Assembly: GCA_905221215.1 (NCBI GenBank)
Contig: CAJNCI010000005.1
Span: 1 to 64,000, forward strand
Reading direction: 5' to 3'
DNA: 64,000 nucleotides
Source of the DNA: a bacterium
GTDB lineage: Bacteria > Bacillota > Bacilli > Lactobacillales > Streptococcaceae
Positions 49,013 through 59,193 of the stretch are shown one piece after another. A model generated the notes under the pieces. The model worked only from the letters and a program-made list of their open reading frames with translations, was not told where the DNA came from and ran no database searches. Position numbers and translations under genes: made by a program. Numbering within the stretch: position 1 is the stretch's first letter; every line of letters begins with the position of its first letter.

Positions 49013-49819
49013 TTACAGTACCCATGTACGGATGGCATGGGCAACGCCAGATTCGTCATTTGTTTTGGTGATGTATTTGGCGATTTTTTTGATTTCTGGA
49101 TTTCCGTTTTCCATGACTACAGGGTTGCCAACGACTTCCAGCATGGCACGGTCATTTTCTTCGTCACCGATAGCCATGGTTTGATCTTTGGTCAATCCGA
49201 GTTTTTCAGCTAGGTGAGTGATGGCTGAACCCTTGTCTACATTCTTTTTAAGGAGTTCGAGGTAGAAAGGAGCAGATTTGTTGACGGAGTAGCGTTCGTA
49301 AAATTCGGCTGGAATTTTTTCAATCGCAGCATCGAGAATTTCTGGTTCATCGATAAACATACACTTGACGATTTCTTTGTCAGCCATTTCTTCAGGAGTG
49401 CGGTAGAAGATGGGCATGCTGACGAGGGTTGATTCGTGCACAGTGTATTTTCCGATATTGCGATTGGCAGTGTAGATACCGTCCTTGGTAATGGCATGCA
49501 TGTGGACACCGAGCTTGCGACTGAGGAATTCCATATCCAGATAATCCTCATAGGTCAAGGATTCGCTGATAATCTCATGTCCTGTAGCAGTTTCTTGGAC
49601 CAGGGCCCCGTTGAAGGTTACCACATAGTCACCCTCGTCTCTCAACTGCAAGTCGTCTAGAAGTTTGGCAACACCTGCGATAGGGCGACCAGTTGCAATC
49701 ACGACTTTGACACCAGCTTCTTTGGCATCTTGGATGGCAGAAAAGACTTCAGGAGTGATTTCCTTTTGGCTGTTGACTAGGGTTCCGTCAATATCAACGG
49801 CAATTAGTTTAATACTCAT
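49013..49819 (-). CDS. Cof-type HAD-IIB sugar-phosphatase
   Basis: A 268-residue HAD phosphatase with DxDxT (IAVDIDGTLVNS), VVIATGRP, a cap domain, and the late IGDEENDRAML. The family dephosphorylates small sugar phosphates or FMN-like compounds. GAGGAAA lies upstream on the minus strand. It lies 12 bases downstream of the HD gene and is probably co-transcribed. Confidence 0.92.
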   Translation of the reverse strand: MSIKLIAVDIDGTLVNSQKEITPEVFSAIQDAKEAGVKVVIATGRPIAGVAKLLDDLQLRDEGDYVVTFNGALVQETATGHEIISESLTYEDYLDMEFLSRKLGVHMHAITKDGIYTANRNIGKYTVHESTLVSMPIFYRTPEEMADKEIVKCMFIDEPEILDAAIEKIPAEFYERYSVNKSAPFYLELLKKNVDKGSAITHLAEKLGLTKDQTMAIGDEENDRAMLEVVGNPVVMENGNPEIKKIAKYITKTNDESGVAHAIRTWVL

Positions 49820-49831
49820 AAATTTCCTCTT

Positions 49832-51136
49832 CTAGTTTTTATTTGGGATAAAATGATCGTTCTCAATCAAGTGTAAAAATTGCTGGGTAATACTTGCGAA
49901 GATGCTATTTTGGTCCAACATTTCTTTTGGAAAATAAAAGCGATTATCTCCGTGGCGACTGCCGGCAAGAGATTGAACGATAGGGGACAGGCTAGAGAGT
50001 TCTGCTAGTTGACCATTTTTTTGTAAGATCTCAATCTGTGTCCTTGGATTTTCAGATTCGGGACGATAGATATCATAAGGGAGGTCAAAGTTCTTATGAA
50101 TAGCAGTGTAGTAGTCGGGATCAAAGCCGATGTCCTCAACCAATTTTCTCATGCTAGCGAGTTGCTCTTGGTCTTCTTGTGAAAAGGTAATGGATTTAAA
50201 GACCTTGCGGTTGACAAAGCGTTGCGACAGGTCTGCAAGTATTTTGTCAGGACTGGTCATCCAGAGCTGGAAGTAGGTATTCATCACACCATCATCTAGA
50301 GCCAGATAGTCAGATAAGGTCACATTTTTTTCAAAGAAAGGTAGGAGGTGTGGGGAAGTTCGTGCAAAGAAGTCTTTGTCCTCAGGATAGAGTTCCTTGG
50401 CGCGCTTGAGAAGATTCTGTAGGAGAACTTCCATAGCCCGAGTTGCTGGGTGGAAATAGACCTGCATATACATCTGGTAGCGACTGAGAACATAGTCTTC
50501 GATGGCATGCATGCCGTTGCGCTGAAAGGCGATGCCATTTTCGACAGGACGAATGACTCGGAGGATGCGAGTCAGGTCAAATTCCCCATAGGATGCTCCT
50601 GTAAAATAGGAGTCGCGCAAGAGATAGTCCATGCGGTCCGCATCAATCTGACTGGAAATGAGTTGCACGACCTGCTTGTTAGGATAGGTATGGTCAATGA
50701 CACTGGCTACCTTTTCTGGAAAATCTGGCGCTACTTGTAGTAGGACTTGGTGAATCTCCGTTTCAGGACTTTGGATAATCTCCTGAGTAATGGCTTCGTG
50801 GTCTGTATCAAAGAGATGTTCAAAAGTATGGGAGTAGGCACCATGCCCAAGGTCATGTAGGAGAGCAGCTGTCATGGTTAAGAGAGACTCAGAAGGATTC
50901 CATTCGTCTGGATATTTTTCTTCAAAAATCTCCGTGATGCGTCGTGCAATTTCATAGACTCCTAGACAGTGAGAGAAGCGACTATGTTCTCCACCGTGGA
51001 AGGTATAACTGGAAGTTCCCAGTTGTTTGATACGACGCAAACGCTGAAATTCTTTTGTATTAATCAAGTCATAGATGATTTGATTATTGACATGGATGTA
51101 GTTGTGAACTGGGTCACGGAATACTTTTTCGTTCAT
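49832..51136 (-). CDS. HD-domain hydrolase (dGTPase-like, YwfO type)
   Basis: A 434-residue metal-dependent hydrolase. The HD motif is in ALLHDLGHGAYSH (about residues 90-102), with HGGEHSRFSHCLGVYE upstream and IDADRMDYLLRD downstream. Relatives hydrolyse dNTPs. A TATAAT lies only six bases before the ATG on the minus strand, with no clear ribosome binding site, so the message may be leaderless. Confidence 0.88.
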   Translation of the reverse strand: MNEKVFRDPVHNYIHVNNQIIYDLINTKEFQRLRRIKQLGTSSYTFHGGEHSRFSHCLGVYEIARRITEIFEEKYPDEWNPSESLLTMTAALLHDLGHGAYSHTFEHLFDTDHEAITQEIIQSPETEIHQVLLQVAPDFPEKVASVIDHTYPNKQVVQLISSQIDADRMDYLLRDSYFTGASYGEFDLTRILRVIRPVENGIAFQRNGMHAIEDYVLSRYQMYMQVYFHPATRAMEVLLQNLLKRAKELYPEDKDFFARTSPHLLPFFEKNVTLSDYLALDDGVMNTYFQLWMTSPDKILADLSQRFVNRKVFKSITFSQEDQEQLASMRKLVEDIGFDPDYYTAIHKNFDLPYDIYRPESENPRTQIEILQKNGQLAELSSLSPIVQSLAGSRHGDNRFYFPKEMLDQNSIFASITQQFLHLIENDHFIPNKN

Positions 51137-51207
51137 ATGACCATTATAGCAAAATCCTGCTCTTTTTGGTAAAATAGTAGGACAAGAGAGAAGAAAGAGG
51201 ACTTGAT

Positions 51208-51585
51208 GTGAAGATTCGGATGCGAAATACGATTCAGTTTGATGAGCAGTTGGAAGTGATTGACCAGCTTTATGACGTGGAAGTGCATGAAAAGGGAGAT
51301 TATAGATATTTGCTTTTCTACAATGAGGAAAAGGAAAAAGTAGTGATTAAATTCCATGGTCAAGAACTGGTGATGAGCCGATTTTCCAATCCCAAGACCA
51401 TTATGCGCTTTCTAAAGGATAGTGATAGTTTAGCCTACATTCCTACACCAATGGGCATGCAGGAGTTTATCATCCAAACGAGCCATTATCAAGTTGATGG
51501 GCAAAAGATTGAACTAGATTATCAACTGCAAAATCAAGAGGGACATCTCTTTGCCAGCTATCAATTGGAAATTACTTGGGGCTAG
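51208..51585 (+). CDS. DUF1934 protein (YwiB-like, calycin fold)
   Basis: A 125-residue protein of the DUF1934 family: KIRMRNTIQFDEQLEVID at the start and IPTPMGMQEFIIQTSHY in the middle. No enzyme motif is visible. The start is GTG with AAGAGGAC upstream. It diverges from the HD gene. Confidence 0.82.
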   Translation: MKIRMRNTIQFDEQLEVIDQLYDVEVHEKGDYRYLLFYNEEKEKVVIKFHGQELVMSRFSNPKTIMRFLKDSDSLAYIPTPMGMQEFIIQTSHYQVDGQKIELDYQLQNQEGHLFASYQLEITWG

Positions 51586-51662
51586 GCTCATGTCTTTTTC
51601 AAATTTACCTGGCTATCTTCTCGTATTAGCCTGCTAATGTGGTAGATTAGGCTAATTTTTGG

Positions 51663-51668
51663 TATAAT
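51663..51668 (+). promoter_or_regulatory. -10 region of ylxM-ffh
   Basis: TATAAT preceded by TTTTTGG, only 7 bases before the ylxM start. If used, the ylxM leader would be very short. Confidence 0.45.
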
Positions 51669-51675
51669 AAAAGTT

Positions 51676-52008
51676 ATGGAAATCGAAAAAACCAATCGTA
51701 TGAATGCGCTCTTTGAATTTTATGCGGCGCTTTTGACAGATAAGCAAATGAATTATATAGAGCTTTACTACGCTGATGATTACAGCCTTGCTGAGATTGC
51801 CGAGGAGTTTGGTGTCAGTCGTCAGGCTGTCTATGATAATATCAAGCGGACAGAAAAGATTCTGGAAGATTATGAGATGAAATTGCACATGTACTCGGAC
51901 TACATTGTCCGCAGTCAGATTTTTGACCAGATTTTGGAGCAGTATCCCAAGGATGACTTTCTGCATGAGCAGATAGAAATTTTAACAAGCATTGATAATA
52001 GAGAATAA
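51676..52008 (+). CDS. ylxM: YlxM-type SRP-associated helix-turn-helix protein
   Basis: A 110-residue protein with a sigma-factor-like HTH ([20 protein letters not shown], residues 36-55). YlxM modulates the signal recognition particle, which fits its position 11 bases before ffh. Confidence 0.92.
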   Translation: MEIEKTNRMNALFEFYAALLTDKQMNYIELYYADDYSLAEIAEEFGVSRQAVYDNIKRTEKILEDYEMKLHMYSDYIVRSQIFDQILEQYPKDDFLHEQIEILTSIDNRE

Positions 52009-52019
52009 GAGGAAGAAAA

Positions 52020-53591
52020 ATGGCATTTGAAAGTTTAACAGAACGTTTGCAGAACGTCTTTAAAAATTTACGTAAAAAAGGAAAAATCTCTGAATCTGAT
52101 GTCCAAGAGGCAACCAAAGAAATTCGCTTGGCCTTGCTTGAGGCCGACGTTGCCTTGCCTGTTGTAAAGGACTTTATCAAGAAAGTTCGTGAGCGTGCAG
52201 TCGGGCATGAAGTCATTGACACCCTTAATCCTGCGCAACAGATTATTAAAATCGTTGATGAGGAACTGACCGCCGTTTTAGGTTCTGATACGGCAGAGAT
52301 TATCAAGTCACCTAAGATTCCTACAATCATCATGATGGTCGGTTTGCAGGGGGCTGGTAAAACAACCTTTGCAGGTAAGTTGGCCAACAAACTCAAGAAA
52401 GAAGAAAATGCCCGTCCTTTGATGATTGCGGCGGATATTTACCGTCCTGCGGCTATTGACCAGTTGAAGACACTGGGGCAACAGATTGATGTGCCTGTCT
52501 TCGCACTTGGGACAGAAGTACCAGCTGTTGAGATTGTACGTCAAGGTTTGGAACAAGCCCAAGCCAATCACAACGATTATGTCTTGATTGATACGGCAGG
52601 TCGTTTGCAGATTGATGAGCTTTTGATGAATGAGCTTCGTGACGTGAAAGCACTAGCTCAACCAAACGAAATTCTGCTCGTCGTTGATGCCATGATTGGT
52701 CAAGAAGCAGCCAATGTTGCGCGTGAGTTCAATGCTCAGTTGGAAGTGACTGGGGTCATCCTTACCAAGATTGATGGTGATACTCGTGGTGGTGCTGCTC
52801 TATCTGTTCGTCACATTACTGGAAAACCAATCAAGTTTACTGGTACAGGTGAAAAGATTACGGACATTGAAACCTTCCACCCAGACCGCATGTCTAGCCG
52901 TATCCTTGGCATGGGGGATATGCTTACGTTGATTGAGAAAGCTTCTCAGGAATACGATGAGCAAAAAGCCCTTGAAATGGCTGAGAAGATGCGCGAAAAC
53001 ACCTTTGATTTCAATGATTTCATTGATCAGTTGGATCAGGTGCAAAACATGGGGCCAATGGAAGACTTGCTCAAGATGATTCCAGGTATGGCTAACAATC
53101 CAGCCCTTCAAAACATGAAGGTAGATGAGCGTCAGATTGCGCGCAAACGTGCTATTGTGTCTTCAATGACACATGAAGAACGTGAAAATCCAGATTTGTT
53201 AAATCCAAGCCGTCGCCGTCGTATCGCTGCTGGTTCTGGAAATACCTTTGTCGAAGTTAATAAATTCATCAAAGACTTTAACCAAGCTAAACAGCTCATG
53301 CAGGGTGTCATGTCTGGTGATATGAACAAGATGATGAAGCAGATGGGAATCAATCCAAACAACCTTCCAAAAAATATGCCAAATATGGGAGGAATGGATA
53401 TGTCTGCCCTTGAAGGAATGATGGGACAAGGCGGTATGCCTGACCTTTCAGCTCTCGGAGGAGCAGGAATGCCAGATATGAGTCAGATGTTTGGTGGCGG
53501 ACTCAAAGGTAAAATCGGTGAATTTGCCATGAAACAATCCATGAAACGCATGGCGAATAAAATGAAAAAAGCGAAGAAGAAACGCAAGTAA
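52020..53591 (+). CDS. ffh: Signal recognition particle protein Ffh
   Basis: A 523-residue SRP54 GTPase that targets nascent membrane proteins with SRP RNA and FtsY. The N domain is followed by the G domain with GLQGAGKTTFAGKLA, DTAGRLQ and TKIDGDTRGG, then a methionine-rich M domain (QGVMSGDMNKMMKQMG), ending in a glycine- and methionine-rich tail and KKAKKKRK. Confidence 0.97.
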   Translation: MAFESLTERLQNVFKNLRKKGKISESDVQEATKEIRLALLEADVALPVVKDFIKKVRERAVGHEVIDTLNPAQQIIKIVDEELTAVLGSDTAEIIKSPKIPTIIMMVGLQGAGKTTFAGKLANKLKKEENARPLMIAADIYRPAAIDQLKTLGQQIDVPVFALGTEVPAVEIVRQGLEQAQANHNDYVLIDTAGRLQIDELLMNELRDVKALAQPNEILLVVDAMIGQEAANVAREFNAQLEVTGVILTKIDGDTRGGAALSVRHITGKPIKFTGTGEKITDIETFHPDRMSSRILGMGDMLTLIEKASQEYDEQKALEMAEKMRENTFDFNDFIDQLDQVQNMGPMEDLLKMIPGMANNPALQNMKVDERQIARKRAIVSSMTHEERENPDLLNPSRRRRIAAGSGNTFVEVNKFIKDFNQAKQLMQGVMSGDMNKMMKQMGINPNNLPKNMPNMGGMDMSALEGMMGQGGMPDLSALGGAGMPDMSQMFGGGLKGKIGEFAMKQSMKRMANKMKKAKKKRK

Positions 53592-53649
53592 GACAAGGGA
53601 TTGATGCAAATCTCATTTGATGAGAAAATGAAGTAAAAATTTCTATGAT

Positions 53650-53698
53650 AAAACGTATAGTATCAAGTTTTTAGAATACCTGATATTATACGTTTTTT
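53650..53698 (+). terminator. Terminator after ffh
   Basis: AAAACGTATAGTATCA pairs over 16 bases (one G-T) with TGATATTATACGTTTT, followed by T. Its length suggests it may belong to a dispersed repeat family. Confidence 0.82.
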
Positions 53699-53739
53699 GA
53701 TTTTAACAATTTACAGATATTTGTATTATAGTGTACGAA

Positions 53740-53768
53740 AAAATCCACTCAGTTGTCTGAGCGGATTT
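53740..53768 (-). terminator. Terminator of pyrP
   Basis: On the minus strand, AATCCGCTCA pairs with TGAGTGGATT, followed by TTTT. Confidence 0.9.
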
Positions 53769-53781
53769 GGTGTTTAGACTC

Positions 53782-55065
53782 TTAGTCTTTATTTTCATAT
53801 GGCAAGATTAAGTTCAAGATGATTCCTGTCATGGCTGATAGGGCAGTTCCTGAAAGGGTAACTGGACCGAGTTTAAGGATAGCTCCTCCAAGTCCAAGTA
53901 CCAACATAGCACTTGCGATGATTAGGTTACGCATTTGACTGAAGTCTACACGTTCTTTGATCAAGACTTTCAAACCATTACTTGCGATAACTCCGTAGAG
54001 AAGGATTGACATACCACCAAGTACAGCATTTGGAATGGTTGAAATCAAGGCAGTGAATTTACCAAGGAAGCTAAGGGCAATCGCGATAAAGGCAGCGTTA
54101 CGGATAACTGAGACAGAAGCGATACGAGTCATACCGATAACCCCTGTATTTTCTCCATAAGTTGTATTGGCTGGTCCACCAAGGAAGGCAGAAACTGAAG
54201 TTGCGATACCGTCACCAAGAAGAGTACGGTGAAGACCTGGTTCTTTCAAGAATTGACGGCCACAGATTTGACCCAAAACAGTATGATCTCCGATATGTTC
54301 AGAAATTGTTACGATAGCGATTGGCAAGATGGCGATGGTTTCTGGACCAAAGTAAAGATTGTATTCTTTAAAGGCACCACCTGTATTAAATGGCAAGTAG
54401 AAACCAGGAATCTCGAACCAGTTAGCTTTAAGAACTGGTGTAAAGTCAACCAAGCCAAGAGTTAGTGCGAAGAGGTAACCACCGATAATGGCAAATAGGA
54501 ATGGAATGATTCGTAGGAAGCCTTTTCCTTTTGTATTGATAAAGGCAGCAATCAAGAAAGTAACAACTGCTACAAGAGCATTTTTCCAATTTCCATCAGC
54601 TACAAGACCAGCATTGGTAACTGCTGAACCTGCAAGTCCGAGACCGATAACGATGATCATAGGTCCGATGATGATTGGTGGCAAGAGTTTATCAATCCAT
54701 TTTGTACCTGCAAAACGAACACCAGCAGCCACAAGGACATAGACCAAACCAGTCAAGATAACCCCTGTTTGGGCAGCAGATACATCACCACCCATTTCTT
54801 TCATAGCCAGTGACATAGCTGTGATAAAGGCAAATGAAGAACCTAGATAAACTGGAACTTTAAATCCAGTTGAAATCATGTAGATGAGTGTTCCAACACC
54901 TGAAGCAAAAAGGGCAACAGATACAGGCATTCCCAAAATCAATGGTACCAAGATGGTCGCACCGAACATGGCGAAAACGTGTTGGAAGCTAAGGAGAATT
55001 CCTTTTCCAGCTGAAGGACGTTGGTCAACGTCTAGTAACAAATCAACAGTTGATTCTTGTTTCAT
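53782..55065 (-). CDS. pyrP: Uracil permease (NCS2/UraA family)
   Basis: A 427-residue polytopic permease for uracil. NCS2 hallmarks include VPLILGMPVSVALFASGVGT, the substrate-site region AILPIAIVTISEHIGDHTV and the late NTTYGENTGVIGMT. The chosen start at 55065 has GTGAGGTT upstream; the twelve earlier codons lie in the attenuator. Control by PyrR is visible upstream. Confidence 0.94.
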   Translation of the reverse strand: MKQESTVDLLLDVDQRPSAGKGILLSFQHVFAMFGATILVPLILGMPVSVALFASGVGTLIYMISTGFKVPVYLGSSFAFITAMSLAMKEMGGDVSAAQTGVILTGLVYVLVAAGVRFAGTKWIDKLLPPIIIGPMIIVIGLGLAGSAVTNAGLVADGNWKNALVAVVTFLIAAFINTKGKGFLRIIPFLFAIIGGYLFALTLGLVDFTPVLKANWFEIPGFYLPFNTGGAFKEYNLYFGPETIAILPIAIVTISEHIGDHTVLGQICGRQFLKEPGLHRTLLGDGIATSVSAFLGGPANTTYGENTGVIGMTRIASVSVIRNAAFIAIALSFLGKFTALISTIPNAVLGGMSILLYGVIASNGLKVLIKERVDFSQMRNLIIASAMLVLGLGGAILKLGPVTLSGTALSAMTGIILNLILPYENKD

Positions 55066-55086
55066 ATAAACCTCACTTTTGGGCAT

Positions 55087-55210
55087 CAAAAAAGAGCCCA
55101 TTATTTTACAGCAATAGGCCCTCAGAGTAAGACTTCTTTAAAATCTAGACTTTAAAGAGTTTCAAATATTTCTGCGTCTTCGTCACCTCACGGGATGACA
55201 TTAAAAACCT
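55087..55210 (-). promoter_or_regulatory. PyrR attenuator upstream of pyrP
   Basis: On the minus strand, CCCGTGAGGTGACGAAG (55172-55195 region) resembles a PyrR binding loop, as in the pyrR leader. It is followed by a terminator, GAGGGCCTATT pairing with AATGGGCTC then TTTTTT (55087-55124), just before the start codon. PyrR with UMP should promote termination and lower uracil uptake. Confidence 0.82.
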
Positions 55211-55221
55211 TTGCTTAGGAT

Positions 55222-55250
55222 AGTATAGCAGAAAAAAATGATTTTGTAAA
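55222..55250 (-). promoter_or_regulatory. Promoter of pyrP
   Basis: On the minus strand, TTTACA, 17-base spacer, TATACT. The -35 lies inside the rsmG terminator hairpin. Confidence 0.72.
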
Positions 55251-55259
55251 TCATTTTTT
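55230..55259 (-). terminator. Terminator of rsmG
   Basis: AAAAAAATGATTT pairs with AAATCATTTTTTT. It overlaps the -35 of pyrP. Confidence 0.8.
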
Positions 55260-55318
55260 TCCGAGCCTAGAAATAAAAAAGCGAGGTTGACTTTGTAAAT
55301 ATTTTTTTACTTAAAAAT

Positions 55319-56032
55319 TTAAAGCGGGCGTTTATTTGGCATACCAGCCTTACGTGGATATTTATTTGGTGTTTCTTTTTTCTTTTCTACCACTGTGATG
55401 TAGCGCGGATCTCCATTTGGTAGGGCGTAGCTGAGATTGTCTTCTACTTTACTAAAAAGGAGATTGAGGGCATTCTTAGCTTCTAATAATTCCTCAGGCG
55501 CATTGCTGGCCTTGAGTGCCAATAGTTTTCCACCAACCTTAAGGTAGGGAATAGTCAATTCAGATAGGATCTGCATACGGGCAACCGCACGAGCTGTTAC
55601 AAAATCATATTGGGCACGGAAGTTCTTGTCTTGTGCTAAGTCTTCTGCACGTCCATGGTAGAAATGAACACCATTCAAATCCAGCTCCTGAGCCAAAAGT
55701 TGGAGGAAGTTGATGCGCTTATTGAGTGAATCGATGATGGTCACATCTAACTGAGGATAGAGGATTTTCATGGGAAGACTAGGAAATCCTGCCCCGGCTC
55801 CAATATCAAGAAGTTTGATATTTTCATTTGAAATCAAGCCTTGCAGAATGGGGGCAATCGAATCGTAAAAATGTTTGAGATAAACTTCTTCCTTGTCCGT
55901 AATAGCTGTTAAATTAATCTTTTCATTCCACTCGACCAAGAGTTCAAAATAACGTTCAAATTGTTCTTTTTGCTGGTCCGAAAGTGGAAGATTTTGCTCG
56001 GCAAGCAAGTTGTAAAATGTTTCTGGTTTCAT
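55319..56032 (-). CDS. rsmG: 16S rRNA (guanine-527-N7) methyltransferase RsmG
   Basis: A 237-residue SAM-dependent methyltransferase. The SAM-binding motif reads [17 protein letters not shown] (about residue 70), followed by [14 protein letters not shown] and VTARAVA. The start at 56032 has AGAAGGAA upstream; the upstream codons give no family match. Confidence 0.95.
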   Translation of the reverse strand: MKPETFYNLLAEQNLPLSDQQKEQFERYFELLVEWNEKINLTAITDKEEVYLKHFYDSIAPILQGLISNENIKLLDIGAGAGFPSLPMKILYPQLDVTIIDSLNKRINFLQLLAQELDLNGVHFYHGRAEDLAQDKNFRAQYDFVTARAVARMQILSELTIPYLKVGGKLLALKASNAPEELLEAKNALNLLFSKVEDNLSYALPNGDPRYITVVEKKKETPNKYPRKAGMPNKRPL

Positions 56033-56125
56033 AGTTATTTCCTTCTTTAGTATCATCTTATTTTACCACAATCATAAAAAATTTGATATACTGGTACTAA
56101 TCTAAAAGCAGAAAGGACTTATATC

Positions 56126-56686
56126 ATGACTTGGATTATTCTTGGAGTTATCGCTCTTATTGTTATTTTTGTGATTGTTAGCTATAACGGTTTGGTTAAG
56201 AATCGTATGCAAACCAAGGAGGCTTGGAGCCAGATTGATGTTCAGTTGAAACGTCGAAATGATCTCTTGCCAAACTTGATTGAGACTGTAAAAGGTTATG
56301 CTAAGTATGAAGGTTCTACCCTTGAAAAGGTGGCAGAACTACGTAACCAAGTGGCGGCAGCGACTTCACCAGCAGAAGCTATGAAAGCTAGTGATGCCCT
56401 TACTCGTCAGGTTTCAGGTATTTTTGCAGTTGCAGAAAGCTATCCAGATTTGAAAGCTAGTGCAAACTTTGTTAAATTGCAAGAGGAGTTGACTAATACA
56501 GAAAATAAAATTTCATACTCTCGTCAACTCTATAACAGTGTTGTCAGCAACTACAATGTAAAATTAGAAACTTTCCCAAGCAATATTATCGCTGGAATGT
56601 TTGGATTTAAAGCAGCAGATTTCCTTCAAACACCAGAAGAGGAAAAGGTAGTTCCTAAAGTTGATTTTAGCGGTTTAGGTGACTAA
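56126..56686 (+). CDS. lemA: LemA family protein
   Basis: A 186-residue protein with one N-terminal membrane helix (about residues 2-22) and helical LemA repeats: [37 protein letters not shown] and [13 protein letters not shown]. It is paired with htpX, a common arrangement. The function is unclear. Confidence 0.93.
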   Translation: MTWIILGVIALIVIFVIVSYNGLVKNRMQTKEAWSQIDVQLKRRNDLLPNLIETVKGYAKYEGSTLEKVAELRNQVAAATSPAEAMKASDALTRQVSGIFAVAESYPDLKASANFVKLQEELTNTENKISYSRQLYNSVVSNYNVKLETFPSNIIAGMFGFKAADFLQTPEEEKVVPKVDFSGLGD

Positions 56687-56687
56687 G

Positions 56688-57587
56688 ATGTTGTTTGATC
56701 AAATTGCAAGCAATAAACGAAAAACATGGATTTTGTTGCTGGTATTTTTCCTACTCTTAGCTCTGGTTGGCTATGCGGTTGGTTACCTCTTTATGCGGTC
56801 TGGGCTTGGTGGTTTGGTTATCGCGCTGATTATCGGCTTTATCTATGCCTTGTCCATGATTTTTCAATCGACAGAGATTGTCATGTCCATGAATGGAGCG
56901 CGTGAGGTGGATGAGCAAATGGCACCAGACCTCTACCATGTAGTGGAAGATATGGCTATGGTGGCTCAGATTCCTATGCCTCGTGTTTTCATCATTGATG
57001 ATCCAGCCTTAAATGCCTTTGCGACAGGTTCTAACCCTCAAAATGCGGCGGTTGCTGCGACTTCAGGTCTCCTAGCTATCATGAATCGTGAGGAGCTAGA
57101 AGCTGTTATGGGACATGAAGTCAGTCATATTCGTAATTACGATATCCGTATTTCGACTATTGCTGTCGCTCTTGCTAGTGCTATCACCATGCTTTCTAGT
57201 ATGGCAGGTCGTATGATGTGGTGGGGTGGAGCAGGTCGCAGACGAAGTGACGATGATAGAGATGGAAATGGTCTTGAAATCATTATGCTAGTGGTTTCCC
57301 TACTAGCTATTGTTCTGGCACCTCTCGCTGCAACCTTGGTGCAACTAGCTATTTCTCGTCAGAGGGAATTTCTAGCTGATGCTTCCAGTGTTGAGTTGAC
57401 GCGCAATCCGCAAGGAATGATCAATGCTCTACGTAAGTTAGACAATAGTAAACCGATGAGTCGTCCTGTCGATGATGCCAGCAGTGCACTTTATATCAAT
57501 GATCCCAAGAAAGGTGGAGGGTTCCAAAAACTCTTTTACACCCACCCACCTATTTCAGAACGGATTGAACGTTTAAAACAGATGTAA
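56688..57587 (+). CDS. htpX: Membrane zinc metalloprotease HtpX
   Basis: A 299-residue M48 protease for membrane protein quality control. There are two N-terminal helices (about 15-65), the zinc motif HEVSH in [12 protein letters not shown] (about residue 144), further helices and the third-ligand glutamate region [14 protein letters not shown] 56688 is chosen over GTG 56679, which overlaps the lemA stop. Confidence 0.94.
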   Translation: MLFDQIASNKRKTWILLLVFFLLLALVGYAVGYLFMRSGLGGLVIALIIGFIYALSMIFQSTEIVMSMNGAREVDEQMAPDLYHVVEDMAMVAQIPMPRVFIIDDPALNAFATGSNPQNAAVAATSGLLAIMNREELEAVMGHEVSHIRNYDIRISTIAVALASAITMLSSMAGRMMWWGGAGRRRSDDDRDGNGLEIIMLVVSLLAIVLAPLAATLVQLAISRQREFLADASSVELTRNPQGMINALRKLDNSKPMSRPVDDASSALYINDPKKGGGFQKLFYTHPPISERIERLKQM

Positions 57588-57614
57588 AAAGAATCCAGAG
57601 GTCATCTCTGGATT
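57588..57614 (+). terminator. Terminator after htpX
   Basis: AATCCAGAG pairs with CTCTGGATT, followed by TTTA. Confidence 0.85.
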
Positions 57615-57631
57615 TTTACTATGTTGCAAAT

Positions 57632-59158
57632 TTATAAATCGTCTAAATTAACTACCTCCAAACCGTGTTCTGTCAAGCGATAGATAGTCGAACAGACCTC
57701 TTTTAAGAAACGACGGTCATGCGAAACAGTGATGAGACCGCCTGGATAGGTGGCAAAGAGTTTTCTGATCTGGAGTTGAGAAGTGGGAGAAAAGTTTCGT
57801 GTGGGTTCATCCAGCAAGAGAAAGTTTGGTTTGTGTAGCACTAAATCCAAAAGCAGGAGTTTGCCCTGTTGCCCGCCAGATAAGAAGCGAATTTGATGCT
57901 GCATTTCTGGATAACTGAAATTGAGACTGGCTAGGTGAGATTGGATTTTCTGTAGTTTCTCTTTTTCCCCAGTTTTGCTGAGATAGGCTATTGGGGATAA
58001 ATCCAATTGCAGTTTTTTGTGGTGATCTTGTGGCATAAAACCAAGCGAAATCTCTCTTTTATCATTAAGAAGTTGCTGTAACTTGGCTAACAGAGTTGAT
58101 TTCCCAATACCATTTGGGCCGATGATACCAATTTTTTCTTGGCCACGGACAGTTAATTGTAGTTCTTGCACCAAAATTCGCTCGCCAATGGACAAATTTT
58201 CTTTTTCCAGTTGGATTAAGACTTTAGATGCCGGTAATGGCTGTATATCCGAGAAGAAAAGTTGAATGTGTTCTTCTTCAAGTGGCTTTTGGGTCATGGA
58301 CTGAGCTGTCTTTTCGTAGCGTTTTTCTTGTGAGAGGACAGTTTTCATCTTTTTAGCCAATAGGCGACCTGCAGTACTGTCTTTGGTAGCTCGAAGTGCA
58401 GTTTCTACATTTTGCTTGACTCGCCGATGTTTTTCCATGGTTTTATCGTAGACTCTTTGGTCGTTAGCAGCTTGCTTGCTTTGTTTGGCAAAATTAGCCT
58501 TTCTCTGGTCACTATAGCGTTCATAATCTAAATGCTCTACTAGCGTTTCCGCTTCTTTACGGTGCTTGACCAGTCGCAAGTGGACAATAGTATCAGCCGT
58601 TTCAGAAAGAAAGTCTTCATCATGGGAAATAAAAATAACGGTTTGCCTGGTCTTTTGAATCTGACTTTTTAGCCAATCAACCGTCTCAAGGTCTAGGTCA
58701 TTTGAAGGTTCATCTAAAAATAGAATTTCAAAGGGTTTGACTAACTCATGGATGAGCTGAATTTTCAAAGATTCGCCCCCTGATAGACTGCTAATCTTTT
58801 GGTCGCTAGCGAAACGATCATTATTAAAATGCAACTCCTCCGCCAAACGATAAAGAATACTGTAGTCTAAATCAGCAGAATCCAAAAAGAAGTAGTCGTG
58901 TAGAGTTTTCTTTTTCAGGTTCTCGGGGAGTTTTTGAGGAATGTAGGACAGTGACTGACAGTCAGACTGGATGTCTCCCTTGATAGTGAAATCAGACAAA
59001 GCTTCCCCCATTAAAATTTTAAGTAAGGTTGATTTGCCATTTCCTTCTTCTCCAATAATAGCAACCTTTTCCCCGTCTTGGATGGTCATGGTTAAATCAG
59101 AGACAAGGTCTCGTAAATCTTTGTTTTGAGTGATAGTTAGATGATTAATGTTTATCAT
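57632..59158 (-). CDS. ABC-F family ATPase (antibiotic-resistance type)
   Basis: A 508-residue soluble protein with two ABC cassettes and no membrane domain: Walker A GEEGNGKST and GPNGIGKST, signatures LSGGESLK and LSGGQQGK, Walker B ILFLDEPSNDLD and LLLDEPTRNFSP. The charged linker between the cassettes (about residues 210-310) is the segment that reaches the ribosome peptidyl-transferase centre. Size and linker fit Msr/Lsa/Vga-like ribosome-protection proteins. An attenuator leader upstream supports antibiotic-induced expression. Confidence 0.88.
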   Translation of the reverse strand: MININHLTITQNKDLRDLVSDLTMTIQDGEKVAIIGEEGNGKSTLLKILMGEALSDFTIKGDIQSDCQSLSYIPQKLPENLKKKTLHDYFFLDSADLDYSILYRLAEELHFNNDRFASDQKISSLSGGESLKIQLIHELVKPFEILFLDEPSNDLDLETVDWLKSQIQKTRQTVIFISHDEDFLSETADTIVHLRLVKHRKEAETLVEHLDYERYSDQRKANFAKQSKQAANDQRVYDKTMEKHRRVKQNVETALRATKDSTAGRLLAKKMKTVLSQEKRYEKTAQSMTQKPLEEEHIQLFFSDIQPLPASKVLIQLEKENLSIGERILVQELQLTVRGQEKIGIIGPNGIGKSTLLAKLQQLLNDKREISLGFMPQDHHKKLQLDLSPIAYLSKTGEKEKLQKIQSHLASLNFSYPEMQHQIRFLSGGQQGKLLLLDLVLHKPNFLLLDEPTRNFSPTSQLQIRKLFATYPGGLITVSHDRRFLKEVCSTIYRLTEHGLEVVNLDDL

Positions 59159-59193
59159 ATTGTTGCCCTTTCTAGAATGTCAATAGTGCATAA

